DNA of 64,000 nucleotides from Corythucha ciliata (taxonomy: Eukaryota; Arthropoda; Insecta; Hemiptera; Tingidae), in contig CM075939.1 in the NCBI GenBank assembly GCA_038030265.1, positions 50,139,253 through 50,203,252 of the forward strand. Direction: 5' to 3'. The translations under genes were made by a program, and so were the position numbers. Shown one piece after another: positions 40,001-51,200 of the stretch (the first letter of the stretch is position 1; the number at the start of each line of letters is the position of its first letter). Below the pieces are notes generated by a model. That model was not told the origin of the DNA. It saw only the letters and a list, made by a program, of their open reading frames with translations, and searched no databases.

Positions 40001-41180
40001 TCAAAGTCACGTAAGGTTTCTCAGAGAGCCATAGTCGCTAAATTGGTTCTTGAAAGAGCCAAACCAGAGACTTTGTGTTTTTGAAGAGTCCTGCCCGTTT
40101 GTGCCGTTGCCGATTCTGAGTCAAAACTAGTTTTGTTGGTCGCATGTTATGGATCGCCGAATATTTGTTAAAGTTAGGAGGTATGTTGGCATGTGGGCTT
40201 CAGTGGGTGTGATAGCTGACTTGCTGCTTTTTTACTGGATCAGCGCCCGGTAATTTGATTAGGAACTTGCATTTTAGCTTAAACCCCACTATTTAACAAG
40301 GCTCTTCAACCATCCCGCCCTGATGAAAACACGGCGGAGGGAGGGAGGAGTCATTTGTACGGAACTTTCACGTTTAGCAGCACTTCTTGGTGTAATTTTT
40401 GGAATGTGAACTGCGACAATAATTCGTATCTCTTTCTCCCCTACAGGTCTAGTCAAAAGAAAGGTGCTTGTTCTCGATTTAGATGAGACTCTGATTCATT
40501 CACAGTCGGACAATAACGCTCGTCAATTAGTCAAACCTGGCGCTCCGCCGGATTTCGTTCTCAAAGTGGTCATCGACAGGAATCCTGTTCGATTTTTCGT
40601 CCACAAGAGGCCACATGTTGACTTTTTTCTAGACATTGTATGATTTATTTTGTTTTACTCGGCGCATTTACAACTCGGGGGGTCGAGTCTAATTTCTTTT
40701 CTTATGTTGCCCTACCCGCCTTGAAGGTATCTCAATGGTACGAGCTCGTCGTCTTTACGGCAGCCATGGAAATATATGGGTCGGGCGTCTCCGACAAGTT
40801 AGACAACAATCGAGGGATCCTGAAGCGGCGTTTCTATCGTCAGCACTGTACGCCGGATTTGGGCACTTATTCGAAAGATTTGTCCGCGGTGACTACCGAT
40901 TTAGCTAATATTTTCATCTTGGACAACTCGCCAGGCGCCTATAGATCATATCCAGGTACACCTCCTTCGTCACTCACCTTGTCTTATTTGATTGTTGCAC
41001 TCTAGTCTTTACTTTTTGGCTTTTCCTTCCTCAGATAACGCGATTCCCATCAAATCGTGGGTGTCTGACCCGATGGACACGGCTCTTCTCAATCTTCTTC
41101 CAGTTCTCGACGCCCTTAGGTTCACCCATGATGTCAGATCCGTTCTCGGAAGGAATCTTCACCTTCATAGAATCTGGTAG
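28077..41180 (+). CDS. CTDNEP1: CTD nuclear envelope phosphatase 1 (Dullard)
   Basis: Serine/threonine phosphatase of the HAD/FCP1 class, anchored at the nuclear envelope/ER, acting on lipin and on BMP signalling. Exons: 28077-28175, 39304-39370, 40447-40637, 40727-40955, 41035-41180, all in phase, about 243 residues as in the family. The N-terminal hydrophobic anchor [11 protein letters not shown] lies in exon 1, and [11 protein letters not shown] and the HRL|SLVKRK junction match Dullard. The catalytic DXDXT motif is [10 protein letters not shown] (about 40475). [50 protein letters not shown] and the C-terminus NLHLHRIW are family hallmarks. I chose ATG 28077 because it gives the expected short N-terminus. 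Intron 1 is 11.1 kb and full of inverted-repeat elements; the others are under 1.1 kb. Confidence 0.97.
29581..30303. mobile_element. TTAA-type MITE, GGGGCCCACACACGGTCAAA ends
   Basis: The left end GGGGCCCACACACGGTCAAA (29581) and the matching right end to 30303 are inverted repeats; TTAA follows on the right (30304-30307) and TAAA precedes on the left. CTTGACAAGC motifs make the ends self-complementary. The element sits inside a copy of the AATAAAGTCCC repeat; the related copy near 33170 lacks it and so resembles an empty site. The interior frame at 29824-30198 has no recognisable domain. Confidence 0.75.
30776..31768. mobile_element. 1-kb palindromic element with ~350-bp inverted arms
   Basis: The ends read TAGACCAAGAGCCAGCGACG (30776) and its complement ending at 31768. 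The arms stay highly similar for about 300-350 bases (blocks: AATAGTGGGAAAAATTGTCT, GGACGTGACGAAACCGG, GGCAAAGACGTT), with a spacer of about 270 bases. Similar translations on opposite strands come only from this symmetry. It probably has no coding role. Confidence 0.8.
32340..32520 (-). repeat. Short degenerate repeats, AAATTGGGATTTGAACGAG type
   Basis: Units of about 35 bp with a pattern of (cg)AAATT, a G/T-rich stretch and GAA-AG-G, related to those at 34680-35350. Confidence 0.5.
33708..34568. mobile_element. Candidate element with CAGGGTGTCT ends
   Basis: CAGGGTGTCTACAGACCTGG opens at 33708 and AGACACCCTG closes at 34568. The first 130 bases contain GTCAGGGAATTT repeats, as in dispersed CAGGGTGTC-type elements of animals. 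I could not find a convincing 8-bp target duplication, so the boundaries are tentative. Confidence 0.45.
34680..35350 (-). repeat. Degenerate ~35-bp repeat array
   Basis: Imperfect units such as AAATCCGCGGAATTGGGGTT and GAAATTTGGGTTT, with spacer GAAGAGCGAAA. The spacing is irregular. The theme is similar to arrays at 39990-40100 and, inverted, 50930-51130. Confidence 0.6.
36229..36618. mobile_element. TTAA-type MITE, GCCCGGTG ends
   Basis: The left end GCCCGGTGCACACGGTGCCT (36229), continuing into GTTTTCCT, matches inverted GGAAAACAGGCACCGGGC at the right (ending 36618). TTAA follows at 36619-36622 and TAAA precedes. About 390 bp, non-coding. It shares the TTAA habit, but not the sequence, with the GGGGCCC families. 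Confidence 0.7.
36630..39303. other. Remainder of CTDNEP1 intron 1
   Basis: No exon or clear element. G/C-runs near 36645 and 38221, T-runs near 37490 and 39030. Confidence 0.5.
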
Positions 41181-42202
41181 TGACAAAAAAACTATACAAA
41201 AAAAGAAACAAAATAGAGTTCATTTTCTAAATTCTGGTTAACTAGTTTTTCTTATGTTCATTATCTTTGGAGCTTGTTACTGTTAAAAAAGGTGATTTCT
41301 ACCTTTTTTTTTTTTTCAAAAGGACATAGGAATCTTTCGGAGTGTTAATACCGGTCCAGTCAAGCTAAGAGCTTAACATAATTCTAACATGGCGGAAAAA
41401 TTATGGTTCCTATTTTTTTTCTTCAGTTCGTTTTTAAAACTCTGGTTAGGGGGAAAACTATTTTCCCCCTTTTTGTCTGTTTTTTTTTCTTCTTCTTCTT
41501 TTTTGTTGTTGTTTCTTACGGATTGTACAAAATATTTAGGCAAGAACTTTAGACGTCTAATAGATTTTAGAGAAAACAACTTTGTCCACAAATTTAAAGT
41601 TTTCAGAAACATTCACTTCTAAAATATTAGTCATTGTAAATAATGTATTTATTCGTTTTTTCTATTTATTATCTAAGCGAGCGGTTCAAGCTCTAATCGG
41701 CTGTTCTATGTTAGGTCATCTCAACTTATTGTCGGTTTTTTTCTGTTAGGAGCTTTCCTACTTGTTTCAGGAAAAGAACATCATTTTTTGGAGTGTCTTC
41801 AATGGATTGTTGCTAACAATAAGTCGTTAATTTTCTGCCATTATTATCAGTATTTTGTTCCGAGTACAACAAGACATCAGTCTCAAAACTGTCGTTCTGT
41901 ACTTGAATTGTTTACTTTCGTTTGATTTGCCACAATGCCAGTTGATTCATTAATTTAAAAGTTTCGTGACTTGATCTATTTGTTTACAAACATGAAAAAA
42001 TGTTAATTTTAACATGTTCTCTTAAAGACGCGGAAGCAAATAAAAGAAAGGAAGATGAAAATGGAAGACAAGAATGAAGCAATTTGAAATTAATTTATTG
42101 GGATGCCCTTACCATTGAAACTTCGGAGAAGAGGAAAAAAGGTAAAATACAGCTTACAACAACACTGCCATCTATTGTTTACAATTTTTTCACTTACAAA
42201 AA
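41181..42202. other. Intergenic region between CTDNEP1 and the ankyrin gene
   Basis: The two genes converge here. An AATAAA on the minus strand near 42092-42097 lies about 105 bases past the ankyrin gene's stop and is a good polyadenylation signal for it. T-rich runs at 41460-41515. No other gene. Confidence 0.6.
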
Positions 42203-45200
42203 TTATACCCTAAGTGCCTCTTCTTCGTCTTGCAACTGCTGAATGTCATTCTTGTTCATGAAGTAGAAACTTGGCTGACGTCCTTTCTGTGGCGTTACAA
42301 TTTTTTATTCACACTTAACAATTTTCATTTGACAGACTCTCTTGATTTGAACTCACCAAGTCCTTTAGAACCCTTCGAGCTCCGTAGGCTATCAGAATAC
42401 GACTGAGAGGTTCGACTTTTTCGACTCCCATTGCGTAGTGAAGAGGCGTCCTCATGAGCTACGAAATGTGAGTTTTTATTTATTTATTTATTTTGTATCC
42501 TGTTATGTGTTATTCGCTCTCGTTAATTAATTTATTGTTGGCGTCGTGTAACGTGATATGAGTTATAGTCCTATTGTCCGAAGATATCGGGGCTTTTATA
42601 TCTCGGGACTACAGGCTATAAATATTTTTTAAATGGCGTTAACAGAAGGATGAAGGATGGGTGTTGCATAATTTGTGCGGGGGGGGGGGGTATCAATGGC
42701 TTTCTTTGTTGTCACGTATACTGTGCTAAAGATTGTCAGCAACTTATAGGATGTGATTATTGGTCATAGTCGGCTTGTTCGAAAAGTGAATCTGTAGTGG
42801 GGAGGGGGGTTACTCACATTATCGCCAATAAGTAGCGTTGCTGGGTATCTTTTCGACAAAGTTTCCACTATCGATTCGTGTTGACACAAAACGGCAACGT
42901 GAAGACTGCAACGACCCTGATGGTTTTTGCTCATTGCCAGCCTCTTTCTATTTTCTTTTTTCCCCGCCTCGGCGAACACTTCGTGCACTTGACGAATGCT
43001 TCCGAATCGAATCGCCCTGTGAAGTTTCTCCCGTCTCTCCTAACAACCGTTAAAATGTCATTGTTGAGTGTCAATTTTTGATTAAGGGGCGACTATTCGA
43101 CAAAATCAATTACCTCGAATGATTTCAAATTACGGAGTAGTTCCAAAGTGCTCTCGTTGCCCCGGGCAGTAACTACTTCAATAATATTTTGATTTCCGTC
43201 ATTAGCGTCTAAAATATGGTCGTAACCTTCTAAAATAAGCTCGTTCAACTTTTCATCTTCTCCTAAAAAAAAAACACACACACACACCAACAGACAATCG
43301 TCTTAAATTCTACCGGTACTCCGGTTCCGTTGAGTCCTTTGTCAACGAACCTCGAGCCGCCATTGAAACAATGTATTTGTCGATACTCTTGACGTTCTCC
43401 TCAGTGCCAATTTGCTGGGCAATGTCCCTCGGGGTACGGTACAGACTGTCGCGGAGACCTACGTTGATATCGACTTCTTGGAGTAGTTGAAACATGGCGT
43501 TGCGACCGTGTGAACGAGCCGCAGCGAAATGCACCATAGACTGTCCGTGTTCATCCTGAAAGGTGCAAAGTATGTGGTGTGAAATGGATATAGAGTCAAA
43601 CGCTATCATTGTTTTATTTTTCTCTGTTTACCCGATTTGGAGCGTGGAATGAAGTCTCTTCTTGCGGCGTTTTCAGTTCTTCCTGACGATACTTGTCGTC
43701 ATCTTCGTCTTCCTCTTCTACATCGCCGAAACGATCTTCCTCATTCTCTTCCGCCTCCTCTTCATCTTCTTCCTCTTCTGTTTTGTCTTCGGCGTCGCCC
43801 TCCGTCCCACTGTTATTACCAACGTCTTTCTTAGGTGGACTCTTAACTTTTTGCGGTGCTTCCGATTCGTTCTGAGCGTTGGTCGCGCTGTCTGAATCTT
43901 GTCCCTTGATGCTTTTAGGCTTTTCCTTACAAAGCATCGTTTCAAAATGCGAATTTGTTCGTCTCGGATGTTTCCAATTATTACTTGTTGGTTTTTCTGT
44001 TGACCGCTCGTTAACAGGTAATTAGCAAGGTGAAAGACCGGATTCTGTGGCTTTAACTGAGCGACTTCAGTGAGTCCTTTGATTAGCGGATCACCCAAGG
44101 CTGCAAATCGATAAGTTTTGTTTATTAATGAGAATTTCCCCGTTGCTTGAGAAATCTCACTTGTTGCCAAGTATTGACTGTCTTCCGTGTTGAATATTGG
44201 GTAGCCTTCTTTCATTAATTCCGCTCCTAAATTTTAAAGTGAGTCTATAGAGTCAAATCAAGCTGAACAGATGTCGCGATTTGTATGATACATTCCATGT
44301 TTTGAGTGCGAGTTTCTTCTAGTTGTTTATGATTTGTTGGCAAAATGAAGGGAGTGCAGTTGTGACACGAGCATCCATTGTAAAATGTGCGTTATACATA
44401 CATGAATGATTTCTTTTTTGTTGATTTTTTGTTGGCTAACATTCTTTTAATTCCCGGCGGTATTTGTACCAGGCTCTTAGTTTTGGCTAGACTCTTTTCA
44501 ATTTTGACTATTTCCATAACAGAATTGACGAAAGAGCGAAAAGTTTCAAATTCAGTCGCGCCTAGACAAACGCGGTTTCGGAGCCAGACGCATTGTGGGT
44601 GTCCCACGGTTGCAGGAAGGCAATGAAGACTCAGTTGTTGACATTTTGTAGCCAAGATGGCCCAGTTTTCGTTGCTGGTGTGACTCAAGCGTGGCAGGTG
44701 AATGAGTAGACTGAATCGAAGGCCGGTTCCAACGAGGCGAGGGTCGCTAGTGACAAAGCCGAGCGTGTCGTGACGAACCCAGTCGACTTTGTTGGAAAAT
44801 AGTTGCGCGACGTCCGCAAGGGCTTTATAGGCGAGGCCAACGTGACCACGTTTCCCGGGTGGCGTAACGCTCAATAGTTTGAGGTGGTCGCGAATATTGA
44901 TCCAAGCGGTGATGTCACCGAAAGGGCTTATAAAAGTTCCACGACCGTACGGCCAGGTGGATGAGTCTGGTGAATGGATGCCGTCCGTTAAAAGGTTCTC
45001 TTCTTCCAAATCTTGATAGATTTCTCTGTTCTCGATTATCTCCGGAAGGGTGTAGTATGACCCGTGGTTTTCTCCTGACTCGTCCGTGAATGTCAATTCC
45101 TTATGCTTTCGATAGTGAATTGTAAGAACTGTCGATAGGGCAACTTCAACATTTTCTAGGTCTGACGCTTTTAGGTTCCTTGGAAATGAGAGAGCCTCCA

Positions 45201-48200
45201 AATTTCTAGTTAGTTCTACCACGAATTTCTTGACGTAGCGTCCCCGAGCGTTTAAATTGACTTTTTCGAAATACTCCTCGTTCTCTCCTCCGAAAAAGTC
45301 CTCCGCAGGCTGAATTGGTAGGGTGTCACACGAGTTGACCTCCCCAATCACAGGGATTAACAACTCTTCGAAAACTCGGTAACTCTCATAGTCGGGTGCG
45401 ACTAAACCGGCGAAATCCACCGGCTGACTTGTTCCCAAAGCTAGAGCTCGTACCCCTGGGGCCACAACATCCAACAGAGAGTGATTCCACCGGGTGGTAC
45501 GGAGTCGAATGGCATTGAAAATGCGTTGAGAGAGAGTGCGTCCCAAAATTGTACCGTCGGTTTGGTTGTTTCGGGACACGATGTGATAACATTCATCTAT
45601 GAGTTCTATGATTGATTCGTCATCGATGTCCTGACGAGAAGAATAGACGTCGTTGTCGACTGTAAACAATGGGTGGACATTTTGGGGAATTCGTGGGACG
45701 TGGTAGGAAAGATGAGGAAGAGGGTGCTTGATAGTGCCACTATCTGTACAAATGTGCTTGACATGTTTTCGAGTGACTTATACCTTTGTCGGAGTATCTG
45801 TTGAAATTAAGCCCATCCATATCAATTGGAACAGAACGGTTTTGATATTCTGCCAGTAGTTCGTCTCGAGTATGCCCTTCCTTCTTCAAATAATCCTCAG
45901 CGGTTTTGCCATTCTGTTTCAATTTTATTCCAACTTTGTTCAATGAGGTAAGAGGGGGGGGGTATTTATTCTCCAAGTTGTTTACATTGTCCATTACTGC
46001 TTTATCAGCCCCTAGAGTTACCAGCAACGAATAGAAATGGCCATTGTCCGGAAGTGTTGCCGCGTAATGAAGCGGTGTCCGACCTTGAGTGTCCTGGGCG
46101 TGCATGGTTTCGGGAAATCGGCCCGCTAGGTACCTCAAAATCTACATCAATCAAAACAAACTGTAGCTCTGTTGTAAGGAATGGTGAAGAGGAAGGGGGA
46201 AGGGAATTGCTCACGTTAGTTCGACCGAATAAGGTTGCGACGTGAAGAGGAGTTGGTCGCAACGGGGTTGAGTTGTCGCGAGACACGGCGAATTTACGAC
46301 GATCCAACGCAGTTTGCACACCCCGTAGATTCCCCTCTCTTGCCGCTTTGTGAACTTTATCAATTTTTGCCTGTCGGAACAAAACCGCCTCAGTTTTTCG
46401 CGTCTTCCCATGCGTAACTCACCACTAGGTATATATTGGAATGGGAATAGTATTGATCGGGTTGATATCGATGGTGGAGGGGAAAAACGAAAAAGATTCA
46501 ACTGTTTCAATATTCACTGATGTAATTGCGAGCAATTTTTCGATAGATTGAAGTGAGGCATGCGGGTTGAATATAAAATCGATCGATAAAACGTCTGAAA
46601 ACTCACTATGTACTGCGGAATGTTACCAATGAACAACTGAACGTCGGGATTGTCGCTCTTTAGGTTCATTAAAGCCATGCCTTGGCCATTGAGCACCATT
46701 TCTGCCATAGCCTCCATATCCCCTGACTTGATAATTTGCTCCGCTATTTTTCGATCAGCCTCTGTGGATGAACAAAAAGAACAACAGCTTTTTATAGTAT
46801 TAATTAATCGATTTAATAGAAAGCGGATTTGCCGGAAACTTTGTATGTGACGATGAATTGGTATAAGTAGAAGAGAGTGGTTTTGATGAATATAACGAGT
46901 ATATTGTAATTAGCTTGTAAGTTGTTAACTCGACGACACTCCGTTATTAACTTGTCTCTAACGGCCCTTATCCTCCAAAGACACTCCCTTACGGTGCCTA
47001 CTTTTTTAATGCGAAAAAAAAGTACTACGTGCTATCGACTTGACTGCTAGGGCAGTTTTTTAATTGCTCTAGGTACTTTGATATTGATGGGTTTCTTCGG
47101 GAAACCGATCGACTTCGGTCATTGTTGAGGAACTGAGGGGGAGAAGGAGGTTCACTTCTGGCATTATCAAGATAATTGATTCCAAGGAAATCGTCATTTA
47201 ATGAACTAGAGTCTGGGGGAATTGGAAGTTTGGTTATTTAAAATTGAAAAACAGGCGAACCTTGTACGTACTATATGCTACGTTGCCCCCCCGCGTATTG
47301 CAGGCCTTACGTTACAGACCGAGCACCTTCATATTTGGCTTCCATATTCAATGGGGACTACCCGCTGGCCTACTGCCCAACGCGCACGGTGCCATATTCT
47401 TTTCCAATCCACCATTAAAGGTATTTCTTTCCATACTTTTGAGATTACACTAGATCATGGTTTCGTTAAATGTATTTTCTTTCTTTCTAGTTTGGTGAAT
47501 TTAGAGGATGTTCGGCTCGTTTTTAGGAGTACTGATATCCTCTTGGGTACATCCCGTTTAACTAATTTTTCTAAGGGTGTCAAGGTGTTGTGTTCGTGGT
47601 CGCCCACAAAGTGAATGGTGTTTTGCACAGATTGATACTTTTTAACTAGGAAAATTCGATTTATCTACCTGAAATCTCATTCTGCGCGGCCTTCTGTTTC
47701 CTTTTCGTTTCTTCTCCGTCTTTGGCCGTTTTCTCCTCCTCGTCAATCAATTCCTCGTCTGGAGGTGCCGGCGTTATAGCCAAGACCTCCGCCCGTGCAC
47801 CTCCGATCGAATTCAAAGTGATTGGTTGATCATCTTTGAAGGATTCATTTCCGTGATTTCTAATCGAATCAGTTCGATGGTCTTGTTCGGCTCTAATGAA
47901 ATCATTAATTTGATCGTGCTGAGGTTGACTACGACTCTGATCGGCTTTGTTCCCTAAGTCGCCAATTGTATTTCGATCGCTAGGATTAGGGGAATCGGTT
48001 TGATAAGCTCGTTCCGCTTCAATGAAGTCGTTCACATGGTCGTACCAAGCTTGATCTCGATCCGTGCTGTATTGTTTTTCTGATTCATTTTGTTCGACCA
48101 GGGCGGAATCGATTCGAACGGGATCTGTTCGATGAGCTCGTTCTGCTTGAATGAACTCTTTTACCTGTTCGTGCGAAGCCTTTCCTTCCTGTTTATCATC

Positions 48201-51200
48201 ATCATTATTCCTATTCGAATCGATCTGAGCGGAATCCGTAGGATGAGCAGCCCGTTCAGCGCTTATGAAATCGCTGTTAATACTTCGAGGAATCTGATCG
48301 TTTGTTGTGTTGCCCGATTCATTCGTGAAGAACTCGTTCATTGGTTCCTGGCTATCGTCGGGCACCCCCAGATGATGTTCCGGGCTGGATCTGACCAATT
48401 CATCACTTGAATTCCGCCGCTCGTTAAGCGAAAACTGGCGATCAAAGGAAGACGCCATCTTCGTCTGTTCGCTTGTAGCTGGCAACATTTCGACATCGTC
48501 ATCGTCATCATCCGACGATCTTTTCATTCGTCCGCCCGCTGCTGCCGTCGCGGCGATGGCTTCTCCCATAGCAGCGGTACCGCAAAATTCGGGCGTGTTT
48601 TGATCAGACTCTTCTATGGCGGGAGGATTCCTGTTGTACGCTTTTCTTTTCAACTGCCCAGATCCTTCGCGATTCCCCTCGTAATCGTCTCGACTAGGCA
48701 AATCAGATGAGGGTGTCATTGAGTCTCCCGCTTTTCCGTCCTCTTCTGAAAAAACAAACATGAGGTTTGTTTGTTTACTTGCATGCATGAACTTGCATGA
48801 AAATGAGTTTTCTATTTAATGGAAAGACCACGAAGCCACTTAATCAGTGCTGTCGGTTACACAGAAGGCCGCGCATTGTAGGACTGCTGATGATCCCTTT
48901 TTTTGGGTGTGCCAAAAACACTCGGTGCTTCGTGGAAATTACGATACAAGTGATTTTTTTTCCAAACTCAAAAATTGAGAAAAACACACAGTTCGCAGGA
49001 GACTTTTTACAGCGTTTACCGTTTAAATCGCTGTGTGGTGACAATGTGTCATCAACTGATGCTTGCATTTCAGACCCCACGCCTTCGTCTTCCGACATTT
49101 CTTGCCTTACTTCATTATCATTTTGCTTTTTGTGATAGCCTGGTATGTTTACTTCGAACTTTTTAGTCTGAAAATCGTTAAAGTGTGTGAAATTGGCCGG
49201 CCCATACAGTGAGTAGCAATGGCCGCTGGTTTAGTGTTGGGCAGTACCTGCTTGAAAACTGAGTCCGACGATGAATTCTCGGCGGGTGGTTCCGCTGGAT
49301 CCTTCGGTTGACTCTCTTGGCTGAGCAGTCGCCAGTCCCACGAAGGAGGGAAAATATGAGCCGTGCGCGGAGCGTCAGGTACGGCGTTGAGAAGTCTAGA
49401 TCCTTCTAAATCGATCGGCTTTGCTCTGTAATGGCTGGGAGTGTTACCTTTCTGGGGGGGGGGGGGATGGCGTGATCAACGGCAGAAGTGCGGTGAAAAA
49501 AATGAAGTTATAGGGCTGACGAATTGTTACCTTGTCTTCCAAATGATCCGTCGCGTTTGAGTCGACCAAGAATTGGTACATTGTCGGCTCTTTGAGTCCT
49601 GCCGCGTAGTGAAGAGGAGTCCTGTCCAAATTGTCTTTGACGTTCACTGCATTTGGAACTCGGTTGACTATTTCTCTTGCCACTTCAACGTTCCCTAGTC
49701 CAGCCGCCTATTTTCGTAAAAGAAACCCCATTGAATAATCTGGGCGATAAATGATTTATAGGACAGAGCACCTTGTGCAAAGGGCTGAGACCATTCGCGT
49801 CTTTACTCAGTAGAATGTCACTAGGCACCGGCTCCGCTGCTGTTACTCTCAATAATTCCACGTCGTTGTTCACGGCCGCCGTATGAACCTCCCGAATCGA
49901 TCCCTAAAAATAAGTGTTATACACCAAAATTAATTTATGGTGATATGTATCCACAAATCTCACTCTCCCGAGTTACTACATTACCATAATGGTCTTAATG
50001 GAATCGCTATTGTAATCGTAATATTTTAAAAAATCGGATAGATACATGTTTTTCCTTTGAACGTCTTTTAAAAACTAGTAGAAACCCGCATTGTCCACCC
50101 CCCTCACTTCCTCACTTGATATGCCTCTTTCTTAGAAATATCAACACAAAAGCTTTTCCTGTCTGGGTACAATGCCTTTTACCAAGTTATTTATTCTAAA
50201 GTGCAAGGGCAGGGCCATTTGCAAAAGAAAATGAATTATTCGCCATTAATCACCATTATGTAGGGAACGGCGCTCAGGAATCTCTTGACGACGGGCTGTG
50301 AACTCGTTTCCGTGCACAGTTTGCTTCCCATACCTTCCCAGATAACCTTCTGTAGTCGGCCAATGTCTTTGTCGTGTATCCATATTCGTATATTGGATGG
50401 TTTTATGATTAGACCTAATATTTTGGATTTGAAAAAAAAAGTAATCACTGCTTAAAACTGCGAGGGTTTGGTGTTGATGGGGGTATTGGTTTACCCTGTT
50501 GATCGGATTTCTTTTTACTGCTCGCCCTGTTGTTAGTGTCGGGGGCGGGAAGACGGAGACGGCGCGGATGCAACATGTAAAACGCTGGTGGATTTCCGTC
50601 GCTGTCTAGAACATTAAAATCCGCACCAGCTTGTGTCAATCGGTTCCAAGTGCTCTCTGAGCCTCCAGCGTAATGCAGTGGCGTTCTTTTCTCCTAGAAA
50701 ACAAATAGAAAATAACGTTTTTGTTGTGCTATCAATTAAAACGCTCCCCGCCGTACGTTTAGACGAATAAAGTGGAATAAAACATGTTGGTGAGGGCCCA
50801 TACAAATTTGTTCCGCTTCGAAGGTGGTTTTGGATAAATTAAACGAGAAAATGACAGAATCGAATGAAAACGGGTGGGTTTGATCAGGGCCGTCTTTATT
50901 AAAGTTGGGGGGCCCGGGATAACAGTGGGCCCTCTCTTTTACCGCATTTCGCTCACTAAAATACATTTTGTATCTGATTTAGTAATTTCGCGGGTTTTAC
51001 TCACTGAAACCTCATTTTTGCAGGTCGGACACACTAAATTAAACATGTTCTCTGATTTCGCACTCAAAAAAACCATTTCGCGGATTTTTCTCGCTAAAAC
51101 CAAATTTTCGCGGTTCTGACTCACAGCAAACCCAATCGTGGTTGTTCTGATGCTGACAAACCAGTTTTGCGGCTGTTTGTTGCTGAAAAACCATTCGCCT

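Noticed and set aside
40640..41005. Separate 121-codon gene in the CTDNEP1 region
   Set aside because: It is exon 4 of CTDNEP1 read through its flanking introns.
43637..43895. Plus-strand frames rich in Ser or Leu
   Set aside because: Antisense of the acidic Glu/Asp exon; composition follows from GAA/GAG codons on the other strand.
43926..43984. Frameshift within the Dpy-30/acidic region
   Set aside because: A 59-base GT-AG intron restores the frame with matching phase, so no mutation is needed.
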